DNA from: Macrostomum hystrix
Lineage: Eukaryota; Platyhelminthes; Macrostomidae
NCBI GenBank assembly: GCA_950097015.1
Contig: CATNEN010000028.1
Coordinates: 930,001-994,000, forward strand
Length of the DNA: 64,000 bases
Direction: 5' to 3'
A model generated the notes under the pieces. It had not been told where the DNA came from. It did not search any database and was given only the letters and a program-made list of their open reading frames with translations. The position numbers were made by a program, and so were the translations under genes. Below are positions 11,370-21,066 of this stretch, in pieces (position 1 is the first letter of the stretch; every line of letters starts with the position of its first letter).

Positions 11370-11981
11370 TCATTCGCAATAGACCCAGAAGGCGGTGGCG
11401 CTCGCTCTGAATGTGGGCCTGTCGAGCGAGCCGGTCACAAAGTCGTCGGTCATGGAGTCGGTCACGGAACGAGAGGCCAGCTGCAGCATCTGCTCGCACT
11501 TCTGGGCGATGGTCACGTGGACGATGATCTTGTAGCGAGGACAGTTGAAGTTGTTCTTCATCCTGCGCTTCACATCCTCCGAGACCATCTTGGCCAACTT
11601 AGGACAGGCCTTCGGGTCGTACTTGGACTCGCCGAGGAAGAACTTCAGGCTGTTGTCGACGATCTGGCGCACCTCGGCCGGCGGGAACTTCTTGGTCGAG
11701 TCCGGCTCCAGGCGGTACGTGTTCTCCATCTTCTTGACGGGCCGGTTCCGCCGCTGCCTCGCCCGGATGTCGCCGATTCGCTTCTTGAGCATCATGAGAG
11801 TCGCCAGGCTCGGCTGCTTCGGTCGAGGCGTCCCGCTGGCTGCTGCCGCCTTCGGCTTGACCGGTGCCTCGTCTCCGTGCTGAGCATCTGGCGACCCCTT
11901 GCCGGCGGCGAGTGTCGGCCTCTGCAGCTGGCTGGGACTCGGCGCCGACACCGTCGAGATTCGCTTCTTGTTGCTGCTCAT
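11370..11981 (-). CDS. Tctex1-type dynein light chain, copy A
   Basis: Intronless ORF, 203 aa. Residues 1-80 are basic, low complexity and A/P/K-rich. The C-terminal half is a Tctex1 domain resembling the TCTEX1D/DYNLT5 group: MENTYRLEP start, KFFLGESKYDPKACPKLAKM helix, PRYKIIVHVTIAQK strand and FRASATAFWVYCE end. Proteins of this family are light or intermediate-chain-associated subunits of cytoplasmic or axonemal dyneins; which complex is not decidable here. It is the first gene of the block and is mirrored by a copy at 23090-23701 in the opposite orientation. The two differ at only a handful of coding bases (one Met/Val change), but their flanks diverge within about 10 bp of the start and stop codons. 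The start is supported by the identical ATG in both copies. Confidence 0.85.
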   Translation of the reverse strand: MSSNKKRISTVSAPSPSQLQRPTLAAGKGSPDAQHGDEAPVKPKAAAASGTPRPKQPSLATLMMLKKRIGDIRARQRRNRPVKKMENTYRLEPDSTKKFPPAEVRQIVDNSLKFFLGESKYDPKACPKLAKMVSEDVKRRMKNNFNCPRYKIIVHVTIAQKCEQMLQLASRSVTDSMTDDFVTGSLDRPTFRASATAFWVYCE

Positions 11982-12582
11982 CGCTCAAACGCAGGCTGAG
12001 CAGGTCAGTTCGAGTTTGATTACAGAACCCACTCTGAATGAGAAATGCTCAATGTGGCACTATCTTACTAAACGCAGCTTTTGTGACAATTGGTATGTCT
12101 GAAATTCGCTGCTTCAGTTTAGTGCGGGCACGCTAACCGTTGCCATGGCTACCCACTGTCTTATCAGCTGTTTTAGCCTAGAAATCGGGAGTGAGCCGAA
12201 ATTTTCAGAACAAGCACAGCACACAATCAATGAGACTTGAGTTGCATACTGGCTGAGTCCTGCGCTCTCATTTCCTAAAACACTGCCATTAAGCAAGTGA
12301 GTGGTGTCAGCCTTTAGTACACTTTTTAGTTGCCTTGTGCCACTTACAAGTGTTATTGCGGTGACTATCAACTCTTACAAATTTGATCAATAGAGCCTTA
12401 AGTGCAAAAACAGCTCACCAGAAAAAAACTGGTACAATTTTCAAAGGTGCCGCAAAAAAGAAAACTGATATTTACGCTTCAAGAAAACAAATCTGAAAAG
12501 AATCTGAAATATAGTTCAATGGTCGACCAGACGCTCAGGACAATGTTTACTATAAAAGTACACGATGCGAATGTTGAATCCA
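11982..12582. other. Spacer between Tctex1 copy A and kinase-like gene 1
   Basis: Short ORFs on both strands have no coding features. The two flanking genes are both on the minus strand, so this holds the 3' region of kinase-like gene 1 and the 5' region of the Tctex1 gene. Confidence 0.4.
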
Positions 12583-13719
12583 TCAGTCGGATGGCATTGC
12601 AACCCGGTTCGTGCGAATAACGAATGCCAAGTTGCAGAGCATTGCTGGCACGTCCAGGTAGTCAGTCTCCCACAGGACACTGCTGGATGTAACCACCCAG
12701 AACAGAGCCCAGAAGTAGGCGAATTTCATGTTGTCCAATGCGGCCTCCTCGGAGAATGGCACCGGGCTGCCAGTCTTGGCCTCGTAGATCTGCTTGAAGG
12801 TCCTGTAGAACTCTCTCGGGATCCTGTCCGCGTGCTCCAGCATGGCCTCAGTCGGCAGGCTGGAGACCATCAGCAGGCCGAGGTCGAAGCCGAACAGTCC
12901 AATGTCCCAGAACTGCCAGTCGAAGAGGCGGCAAATCAAGCGGTTCTCGGAGCTCTTGAACATGAAATTGGAGAACCAGAGGTCGCCGTGAACAACACCA
13001 ATCGGCCGATCTCCGCAGCTGGGCAATGCGCTGGCGGTGTCGCGAGTCATCTTCTCGACAAATTCCTTCAGAATGGCAGAGATCACTTCTTCGTCGAGCT
13101 TTGTCTTGACTCGTTTGCTCAGATTGGCTGAAAAGTACTCAGAATTGCGCAGTATCATCGGTCGGAAATCCATGCCACTCTTTTTCACACTGTTGGTGAA
13201 GAATGTGTCCGAGCCGAACAGCACGGAGTCCAGAGAGTGGTTGAAGTTCGTCCGAGCGATCCAGAACGCGGCCTGCAGTCTGGCCAGAGTCCTCACAACA
13301 CAATAAGCCTGCTCGATGCCGAATGACTTCCGGTCGATGAGGTTGAAGCCTTGCTTGGTCATGTCCTCCATTATCAGAATGGTTCCTTTGTCGCTGATCT
13401 TCTGTCCGAACGCTTTCGGGAAAACGGGCTCGATATTGTACTGGTTCATGACGCGCTCGAGCACCGGCGCCATCAGACCGTAGAACACGACCTCCGTGCG
13501 GCAGAAGTGATTGCTGACCTGCTGCAGTTGATCTAGCTCATTGCGAGTGGCATCGCTCAGTTTGACGAAAACGTGCAACGGCGGCGAGTCTGCTCTCGTG
13601 ACTGTAACAGACCTGCGAAAGCTGAGGTAGCCGCCCTGGCCAACGACTTCCATTTCCTGTGAAATCTCATCGCTTGACTTTAAATTGAATAGTCGAGCTA
13701 ATTCTGCTTCAATGTTCAT
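12583..13719 (-). CDS. Ecdysteroid-kinase-like (CHK) protein 1
   Basis: Intronless, 378 aa, a usual length for the EcKinase/CHK family (distant relatives of aminoglycoside phosphotransferases and choline kinases). The Brenner-type catalytic motif HGDLWFSNFMF lies at about residues 244-254, with catalytic D246 and N251. The metal-binding DWQ follows at about 267-269 in LFDWQFWD. The N-terminal lobe has the glycine-rich GQGGYLSFRR stretch. Insect members phosphorylate ecdysteroids or are linked to detoxification; the substrate here is unknown. It is divergent from gene 2 across the 28-bp array. Residues of about 66-170 are almost identical in DNA to gene 4 (and closely to gene 3), while the N- and C-terminal parts are much more diverged, suggesting gene conversion. 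Confidence 0.85.
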   Translation of the reverse strand: MNIEAELARLFNLKSSDEISQEMEVVGQGGYLSFRRSVTVTRADSPPLHVFVKLSDATRNELDQLQQVSNHFCRTEVVFYGLMAPVLERVMNQYNIEPVFPKAFGQKISDKGTILIMEDMTKQGFNLIDRKSFGIEQAYCVVRTLARLQAAFWIARTNFNHSLDSVLFGSDTFFTNSVKKSGMDFRPMILRNSEYFSANLSKRVKTKLDEEVISAILKEFVEKMTRDTASALPSCGDRPIGVVHGDLWFSNFMFKSSENRLICRLFDWQFWDIGLFGFDLGLLMVSSLPTEAMLEHADRIPREFYRTFKQIYEAKTGSPVPFSEEAALDNMKFAYFWALFWVVTSSSVLWETDYLDVPAMLCNLAFVIRTNRVAMPSD

Positions 13720-13964
13720 TCTTTAATTACGCTCGTAAGTAGACTTTAATCAGCAAACTAAAACTAGTCACTGTACAAATAATTGCCTAGACTGGTGTCA
13801 CTTTATAAAGCGTCTGACTTATCACCTGTCCGATTTCAAGCAGCCATTTGGCATGAGGGCGATATGAGCTGATGACCTGCGGCCCAGTTGGTTGCAACTT
13901 GCAATGGCTATCGGCTAACTCACTGGAGTTACAAGTACCAGAAATAGAGTGCTTAAAGTTTAAA

Positions 13965-14950
13965 GTAGAGTGTCTGCAGGTCTCTCACAGGAGTAGAGTG
14001 TCTGCAGGTCTCTCACAGGAGTAGAGTGTCTGCAGGTCTCTCACAGGAGTAGAGTGTCTGCAGGTCTATCAAAGGAGTAGAGTGTCTGCAGGTCTCTCAC
14101 AGGAGTAGAGTGTCTGCAGGTCTCTCACAGGAGTAGAGTGTCTGCAGGTCTCTCACAGGAGTAGAGTGTCTGCAGGTCTCTCACAGGAGTAGAGTGTCTG
14201 CAGGTCTCTCACAGGAGTAGAGTGTCTGCAGGTCTCTCACAGGAGTAGTGTCTGCAGGTCTCTCACAGGAGTAGAGTGTCTGCAGGTCTCTCACAGGAGT
14301 AGAGTGTCTGCAGGTCTCTCACAGGAGTAGAGTGTCTGCAGGTCTCTCACAGGAGTAGAGTGTCTGCAGGTCTCTCACAGGAGTAGAGTGTCTGCAGGTC
14401 TCTCACAGGAGTAGAGTGTCTGCAGGTCTCTCACAGGAGTAGAGTGTCTGCAGGTCTCTCAAAGGAGTAGAGTGTCTGCAGGTCTCTCACAGGAGTAGAG
14501 TGTCTGCAGGTCTCTCACAGGAGTAGAGTGTCTGCAGGTCTCTCACAGGAGTAGAGTGTCTGCAGGTCTCTCACAGGAGTAGAGTGTCTGCAGGTCTCTC
14601 ACAGGAGTAGAGTGTCTGCAGGTCTCTCACAGGAGTAGAGTGTCTGCAGGTCTCTCACAGGAGTAGAGTGTCTGCAGGTCTCTCACAGGAGTAGAGTGTC
14701 TGCAGGGCTCTCACAGGAGTAGAGTGTCTGCAGGGCTCTCACAGGAGTAGAGTGTCTGCAGGGCTCTCACAGGAGTAGAGTGTCTGCAGGGCTCTCACAG
14801 GAGTAGAGTGTCTGCAGGGCTCTCACAGGAGTAGTGTCTGCAGGTCTCTCACAGGAGTAGAGTGTCTGCAGGTCTCTCACAGGAGTAGTGTCTGCAGGTC
14901 TCTCACAGGAGTAGAGAGTGTTTGCAGGTCTCTCACAGGAGTAGAGAGTG
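13965..14950. repeat. Minisatellite, 28-bp unit
   Basis: About 35 copies of a 28-bp unit containing GAGTGTCTGCAGGTCTCTCA and CAGGAGTA. A subtype with GGGCTC replaces GGTCTC near 14705-14825, and occasional copies lack two bases. It separates the divergently oriented kinase-like genes 1 and 2. Confidence 0.93.
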
Positions 14951-15183
14951 TTTGCAATGCCATGCTGCGTACGGTTTTCGAAGTGCGCCGTGGCCCAGGC
15001 AGCGAGACCAGCGCGGCCCTCTACGAAAGGGCGCGCTTGACGCCTGAGCGGGCGGCGACTTTGACTGGCTGGTGACGTCATTTGGTCGGAGGCCCACTGC
15101 CCTGAGCCGCTGCATGACGTGCTGCTGCTCAAGCTGCAGAGACCGCGCAGGCGAGGCCAAGGGCAAATAGCAAGATACCCTGA
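14951..15183. other. GC-rich island with a CRE palindrome
   Basis: An unusually GC-rich 230 bp in an otherwise AT-rich spacer. It contains the perfect CRE/ATF site TGACGTCA at 15073-15080 and a half site GACGT at about 15116. Short ORFs are open in parts of several frames but are broken by stops, so a gene is not supported. It could be promoter DNA for the divergent kinase pair, or a degraded element. Confidence 0.35.
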
Positions 15184-15189
15184 CTAGCT

Positions 15190-15580
15190 ATTGCTGATGC
15201 TGGCGCCCCGGACAAAGCAGGGGGTAAAAAAATGATAACATTTGCTGGAGGGCTGAGGGTTCTCGCAATCAAATGATTTCAGTAAACAGGCAGCCAGTGA
15301 GGAGGCAACTCTCCCCAATTTGCTTGACTCCTGAGCACACACGCACATGGATACTTTAGGCAGGCACGCAGTCACACAGGTGTATAAATCTGCCGTGAAT
15401 TTTTCATCGTCAGGCAGTGTACACTCTCACTATGCCTTGGAGGTTGGCGCTCAAGGGGCAAATCGCACGACAAACGTCCAAGCCTTCTCTCCGTTGCTGC
15501 GCCCCAAATGAATCGAGCTCAGGGACCTTAGTGCGAGAGGCAAACACGTTAGACCGCTCACTAACCCCCAGGTGGTGTGA
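15190..15580 (-). mobile_element. tRNA-derived SINE (family 2), minus orientation
   Basis: On the minus strand, an A-box-like TTAGTGAGCGGTCTAACG and a degenerate B box GAGCTCGATTC start the element near 15575. The body (CATTTGGGGCGCAGC, CCAAGGCATAGTGAG, CTGACGATGAAAAAT) aligns along about 280 bp with a copy at 24.4-24.7 kb in the opposite orientation. Confidence 0.65.
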
Positions 15581-16216
15581 TTTTTTAGATCGATGGCCCA
15601 GACTGCTCAGAAAAGCTTGAAATAAGACACCACCAGTGTCAAAAAGCTTGATAGTGTGAATCCAGTGCAGTTTGTGGCACACTTCAACTTATCCACCTTT
15701 GATTTAAGAGCACTTTTAATCTGATTTTCTGAGAGGGGGAATCAGAGCGAATCTGATTCATTAGCTCTGGTTTGATTGGGAATGGGAGCAGATGTAAAGA
15801 GGCTGTAGCAGATCAGCCATCTCTTCCCTATTAAAAAGATTGGGGTATCCAAGTAGCCAGCATAAAACACCAGGCTATTCCAGAGAATTTTGAGTGATAA
15901 TCAATGGCTAATTTCTAAAATTCTGTTAAATTCATGAAAATTGCTTTGTGCATGAGGAGCACAACTATCTTATCTGAAAAGTATGCAGCTTTGGTGAACC
16001 ACTTGGCCATGAGCCTTCGGGACAAGACACGTGGCATAAGTATACCTTGGCTCCAAGCAGCAATCAAGGGGTCCGAGCACTTCTTCGGTTATCGCTGGGC
16101 TCCTGCGATAGCGTTATCAAATCGGAGACTATAAACTGGGAAATAAGGACAAACCTCTGGAGGACTCTCGAGTTTTAAGTTTCGCAAAAAATTATTCTTT
16201 AGAACAGGTGATTAAA
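15581..16216. other. Spacer upstream of kinase-like gene 2
   Basis: Contains a 66-codon ORF (15934-16134) with an ATG but no recognised family. An acceptor-like TTCTTTAGAACAG lies nine bases before the start codon of gene 2. Confidence 0.4.
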
Positions 16217-17353
16217 ATGGACATTGCTGAGGAGTTAAACCTGTTGTTCGAACTGAAGTCCGATGGCGAAGTCGATCAGAGCGATGAGATGTTTCGCAAG
16301 GGTGGCTACATGAGCTTTCGCAGGGCAGTCACGATCACGAAGAAAGGTGCGCCTCCGCTGCACGTGTTCGTGAAATGCAGCGACGTGACGCGCCCTGAGC
16401 TGGATCAACAGCAGTTCCTGAGCTTCTATGTCTGCCGCACCGAGATCGTGTTCTACGGACTGATGGCACCGGTGCTCGAGCGAGTCATGAACCAGTACAA
16501 TATTGAGCCCGTGTTCCCGAAAGTGTTCGGGCAGAAGATCAGGGACAAAGGTACTATGCTGGTGATGGAGGACCTGTCGAAGCAGGGATTCACTCCCGTC
16601 GACCGAAAGAATTTCGGCATCGAGCAGGCTTATTGTGTTGTGAGGACTCTGGCCAGACTGCAGGCCGCGTTCTGGATCGCTCGGACAAACTTCAACCACT
16701 CGCTGGACTCCGTGCTGTTCGGCAAGGAGTCGCCATTTAGCGACAGTGTGAGGAAAAGCGGCATGGATTTCAAGCCCATGATCGAGCGTAACTCCAAGTA
16801 CTTCTTTGACAACTACAAAAAGTATGTGAAGTCAACTGAGGACGCCGAACTGATTCAAGAATATGTGACCAAGTTTATCGAAATCCTGGTGGACGATCCG
16901 ATGAAGGGCATGCCCTGTCTTAACGATGAAGCACTTGGCATTTCCCATGGCGACCTCTGGTTCTCCAATTTCATGTTCAAGGGCGAGGGCGACGGCATGA
17001 TCGCTCGACTGTTCGACTGGCAGTTCTGGGACATCAGCATCTTCGGCTTTGACCTTGGCCTGATGATGGTGACGAGCCTGTCAACAGAGGCATTGCAGGA
17101 GCACGTGGACAAAATCCCGAAGGAGTTCTACAGAGTGTTCAAGGAAATCTACGAGGCCAAGACTGGCAACCCGGCGCCATTCACGGAGGAGGCCGCGCTT
17201 AGAAACATGGGCCAGTCACTGTTCTACTCCATGTTCTGGGTGATCGGCACATGCGAACTGATCTGGGAAAGCGGCAACATCGACGTGCCCAACATGCTGG
17301 CCAATGTCGCGTTTGCCATTCGCACAAATCGGGTCAAGCTGCCCGCATTCTGA
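16217..17353 (+). CDS. Ecdysteroid-kinase-like (CHK) protein 2
   Basis: Intronless, 378 aa from the ATG at 16217. An in-frame GTG nine bases upstream is not needed, and the other copies also begin MDI or similar. It carries HGDLWFSNFMF and LFDWQFWDISIFGFDLG, so the catalytic core is intact. It is the most diverged of the four copies: VCRTEIVFYG and RDKGTMLVMEDLSKQGF replace the shared versions. Even so, the stretch encoding FGIEQAYCVVRTLARLQAAF is nearly identical in DNA to the others. Function as for gene 1; substrate unknown. Confidence 0.85.
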   Translation: MDIAEELNLLFELKSDGEVDQSDEMFRKGGYMSFRRAVTITKKGAPPLHVFVKCSDVTRPELDQQQFLSFYVCRTEIVFYGLMAPVLERVMNQYNIEPVFPKVFGQKIRDKGTMLVMEDLSKQGFTPVDRKNFGIEQAYCVVRTLARLQAAFWIARTNFNHSLDSVLFGKESPFSDSVRKSGMDFKPMIERNSKYFFDNYKKYVKSTEDAELIQEYVTKFIEILVDDPMKGMPCLNDEALGISHGDLWFSNFMFKGEGDGMIARLFDWQFWDISIFGFDLGLMMVTSLSTEALQEHVDKIPKEFYRVFKEIYEAKTGNPAPFTEEAALRNMGQSLFYSMFWVIGTCELIWESGNIDVPNMLANVAFAIRTNRVKLPAF

Positions 17354-18384
17354 TGTCTATTGAAGCCAAGAAGCATAACAGGGACATACATGTGCTTCAT
17401 TTAACTTTTTTTTAAACATTTAAATTCTTAGAAATGTTTTTTTGTAGTAGTGGAGGAACTTTGTTTAATTTTTCAATACAGAGTTCTTCATAGTTTTTAG
17501 AATGTACAATTACACGCTCATTAAGAAAAGTTCGTTTCGACCTGTGTTTTTTACTCTGACTTATGCATGCCTTTAGTGCGTGAAACAGCAATTATGGAAA
17601 AGTTTATCAACTATTTATTCTTGTGATTTAGGAGAGAGGTTGCTCGAAAAGGTGAAAGTTCACGCATTGCTTCAGCTGTTGTTGATAAAGACAGTGTTGA
17701 GAATTGAGATCGCGTGAGCAATCACAGGATCTGTGGCGCCACTCAGTCGTCTCTGATTGAACTCAGAGCTTTAGCAGCTCGGTGGGGCACATGACAAGTT
17801 TGTTCAATTATCTGCCATAAAGAAAGCTACCAAAGACACTAGCCGCTTCAAGAGACTGCAGTTCGATCACCAAAGGCTAGGAAGCGTTTTGTTGGTGACC
17901 CCTAAATCGTTTACCATTCGCATAAACTGTTCGATTTGAGTCTGATAGCATTCGCCAATTCATGCCTCTTAAGGTAAGATCAATGCGTACTTCATTCGGG
18001 CAGATTAGGTCTTAGACTGCGAATGTCTTTGACTTAGCTTGAATCTGTTGCACTAACAAGACCACTATAGAAATAGCAGCGTATATGCTAGCGACTTCAG
18101 TAGTCATATTGGCGTTGCGGCGTCTACTACAAGTAGTGAAGAGTGAGAAAGTCAGTTCTACGATTTACGAATTCGTAGATCGGAACAGAATCACCAAAAT
18201 GGATGCTATTAAAAATACACTTTGGCCTTATAACCTAGACCAACCTTGGCCTAGTCATTTGAACTACAAATTCAATATAACAATTCAGGATAGCACAGAA
18301 TGATGCTTTTCATAAACAGAAAAGTACCGAATATATCATTGTTATTTTTGGTTAATAATATAATAGGTCAACATACTATAGGGT
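17354..18384. other. Intergenic spacer
   Basis: AT-rich 3' flank of gene 2, then unique sequence. It holds one 72-codon ORF (listed separately) and no structured repeat. Confidence 0.4.
18085..18303 (+). CDS. Small ORF, 72 aa, doubtful
   Basis: Reads from ATG through a hydrophobic start (MLATSVVILALRRLL) to a more polar tail ending FNITIQDSTE and TGA. The composition is protein-like, but there is no recognised family, no splice or promoter evidence and no second copy. It could be a fragment of an older gene or chance. Confidence 0.2.
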   Translation: MLATSVVILALRRLLQVVKSEKVSSTIYEFVDRNRITKMDAIKNTLWPYNLDQPWPSHLNYKFNITIQDSTE

Positions 18385-18640
18385 TGTAGTTCGCGCAGCC
18401 CAGTGGTTAGAGCGTCGGACCACGACGTGAAAGTCGTGGGTTCGATTCCTGACTTGACTGGAAAAAGTCGTGTTCTTTAGCAAGAAACTTAGCCCTGCAT
18501 TGCTTCAATTCATTCAGCTTTTAACTTGGTACTAGCATCAGCCGGTTTACTTGAGGGTCGGTGCGTCTTCCCACCAGTGGACTACCAACTGGGGCAGGTG
18601 TAATGAATTATTTTATTATTCTTATTATTAATTACTAGAA
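18385..18640 (+). mobile_element. tRNA-derived SINE (family 1), best preserved copy
   Basis: The tRNA-like head has A box AGTGGTTAGAGCGTC at about 18410 and B box GGGTTCGATTCC at about 18439. The body then runs TTCTTTAGCAAGAAAC and GAGGGTCGGTGCGTCTTCCC, and the tail is a TTATTATT-rich run near 18605-18635. It is the clearest family 1 copy here. It is not called as a tRNA gene because it cannot fold into a complete cloverleaf and it continues into a shared body. Confidence 0.8.
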
Positions 18641-19140
18641 GGTCCATATTGCTTTTATGGGTCTAAAGCAACAATGGCTCCAAGACTGCAATCGGAAATG
18701 CGACTGTATTTGTCTGAATCAGTGAATTAGCGAATACACACAAACTTCTTTAGCTGTATCACATTTTCTAGCTTTCGAGTAATGCAAACCTATTTGCAGG
18801 GTATTTGACCGCCTTCGATGTGTAGAGTGTATGGGACAAGTAGCTAAAATAAAGCACTGTTGTGTATCGGTAAGGACGCTCCGTGTATCAACATGACTGT
18901 CGAAACACTGCACTTTTAACTCCAGTTTCTACAGCAAAACTAGCTGGACTTGCTTTCGGCACAGCAAGATATCTCGTCTTCCTCCTGAAATCCGCTAAAT
19001 TGTAGCTCAGAAGATTTCGAAACACAAGCAAACCAGTCCTTCGTTGCGCGTTTTCAAATAAGTAGTCACACAAGGACCAAAGAACAAGCAATTGCTTGGC
19101 CAAGTTAGAATTCTCCACAATCGAGCCTAATCACAGCACA
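18641..19140. other. Spacer upstream of kinase-like copy 3
   Basis: Unique sequence with no supported gene. An AG four bases before the ATG at 19141 (CACAG|CACAATGG) is acceptor-like. Confidence 0.35.
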
Positions 19141-20285
19141 ATGGACACGGTGGCAGAACTGATTCGCCTCTTCGGTCTGAGTTCAAAGGACGAAATCGAA
19201 CAAGGAGAAGAGGTGTATGGACAGGGCGGATACCTCAGCTTTCGAACAACAGCAACAATTAAAAAGAACTGTTTGATGGAGCTGCACATCTTCATCAAGA
19301 GAAGCGATCCAACTCGCAATGAGCTAGATCAACTGCAGCAGCTCACAATCACTTCTGTCGCACCGAGTGCGTGTTTTATGGTTTCGTTGGGCCGGTACTC
19401 GAGCGAGTCATGAACCAGTACAATATCGAGCCCGTTTTCCCGAAAGCGTTCGGACAGAAGATCAGCGACAAAGGAACCATTCTAGTGATGGAGGATATGA
19501 CCAAGCAAGGCTTCAACCTCATCGACCGGAAGTCGCTCGGCATCGAGCAGGCCTACTGTGTTGTGAGGACTCTGGCCAGACTGCAGGCCGCGTTCTGGAT
19601 CGCTCGGACGAACTTCAACCACTCACTGGACTCCGTGCTGTTCGGCAAAGAGTCTCAGTTTATTGACTGCATCAGAATGAGTGGAGTTGACTTCAAGCCA
19701 ATGCTGAAACGGAATTCAACATATTTTCTGAGAAACCTTGGCAAGCACGTGCAATCCAAAGAGGACGCGCAGATTATTCGAGAGTATGTCAATCGGTTCA
19801 TAGAAATATTGGTGAAAGACCCAATGAAGGGCATGCCTTGCCTTGCTGACGAGCCTGTCGGACTGTCTCATGGCGATCTCTGGTTTTCGAACTTCATGTT
19901 TAATGGCTTCAGTGAGGACATGATCTGCCGACTGCTTGACTGGCAGTTCTGGGACATCAGCATCTTTGGCTTGGACCTAGGTCAGCTGATGTTTACTAGC
20001 TTGTCATTCGACGCCATGCAGGAGCACGTAGACAAGATCCCGAAGGAGTTCTACAGAGCCTTCAAAGAGATCTACGAGGCGAAGACAGGTAAACGGGTGC
20101 CATTTTCTGTGGAAGCAGCCATGGGAAACATGGGCAAGTCGCTGTTCTACGCCTTGTTCTGGGTCATTCGCACTGGAACCCTGCTGTGGGAGAGCGGCAA
20201 CATCGATGTGCCCAACATGCTGGCCAACGTTGCGTTCGCCATTCGCACCAATAGAATCAAGCTTCCACATTCGCTGATTGAATAA
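19141..20285 (+). pseudogene. Ecdysteroid-kinase-like copy 3, frameshifted
   Basis: The reading frame from ATG 19141 is intact for about 67 codons (MDTVAELIRLFGLSS, GQGGYLSFR), then is lost. Where copy 4 has CAGGTCAGCAATCAC, this copy has CAGCTCACAATCAC, a one-base deletion around 19343-19347. The remaining frame then runs uninterrupted to the stop at 20285 with HGDLWFSNFMF, LLDWQFWDISIFG and the normal C-terminus. Everything except this single base looks functional, so it is either a very young pseudogene, a polymorphic null or an assembly error. Translation from a downstream start would lose the N-terminal nucleotide-binding lobe. Its middle part is nearly identical in DNA to copies 1 and 4. 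Confidence 0.8.
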
Positions 20286-20526
20286 CAGTTATTGATAAAG
20301 CAGTTTTTTATGGAAATATTAAATTATAGAAGCTGACCTATTAACAAGTAAGGCCCTAGCTTGTAGATGCAGAACGCGTACTGAATGGTTTTCATAGTTT
20401 CCTATTTTATCTCTATTTATTGCTTCATTGCGATCAACAGGATGGAGCTGCTTTGCCAATATCGAGCATTAATTTCTGCTTCCCGCAAAACTTATCTCAA
20501 CTTACTCAATAAACTCAACTCAACTC

Positions 20527-20532
20527 AATAAA
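20527..20532 (+). terminator. Polyadenylation signal candidate
   Basis: AATAAA about 240 bases after the stop codon of kinase-like copy 3, in an ACTCAATAAA context. Confidence 0.4.
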
Positions 20533-21066
20533 AACAGGCCTCTTATAGCTGTACAATGATTTTCGCCTACTACCTCGTGAATAAGTTTAGGGGATACAGA
20601 AATAAAAAATCCAGTAATAGGCATCCGAAACTCTCTGAAACCGATTGTTAAAATTCGTGTATTTCCTCCGTCCCGAGAGTGCCCTTGGAGCATACGCTTA
20701 ACACTCTACTTTATAAGTAGTCAGTCAATTTGGGAAGAAAAAATGTAATTATTGTGAGCTGTTCTCAAGAAAGAAGAAATAATTTCTTCTGCGACTCAGT
20801 TAACCTCTAAGTGACACACAGCAGACCAAAAAACTGTTGGCACTTTAATGACGCCCGAACGCGCAGCCAAAGGCGATAAAAAACTTTCGGCTCAAAAGGG
20901 CTAAAAAAGCAAGAGCTCGTGAAGTTCATATCTTATCGACGAGACAAAATAATTTAAGCTTCAACTGTCAAGAGTTGAATATTCGCACCGAAGTCGATTC
21001 GCAAATAGGACAATAATACCGAAGCGCCCAGCGGACAGATTCACAAAAGGTCATCTGACAGCACAA
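20533..21066. other. Spacer upstream of kinase-like gene 4
   Basis: AT-rich with no repeat or RNA recognised. CTGACAG|CACAAATGG places an acceptor-like AG five bases before the start codon. Confidence 0.4.

Noticed and set aside
11517-11999. Plus-strand ORFs of 112-160 aa overlapping Tctex1 copy A (and equivalents at copy B)
   Set aside because: Antisense shadows of a GC-rich gene. They recur at both copies only because the DNA is duplicated, whereas the Tctex1 frame has the family domain.
18385-18460. Functional tRNA gene
   Set aside because: A and B boxes are present, but acceptor stem pairing is absent and the sequence continues into a body and tail shared with other copies, so it is a SINE.
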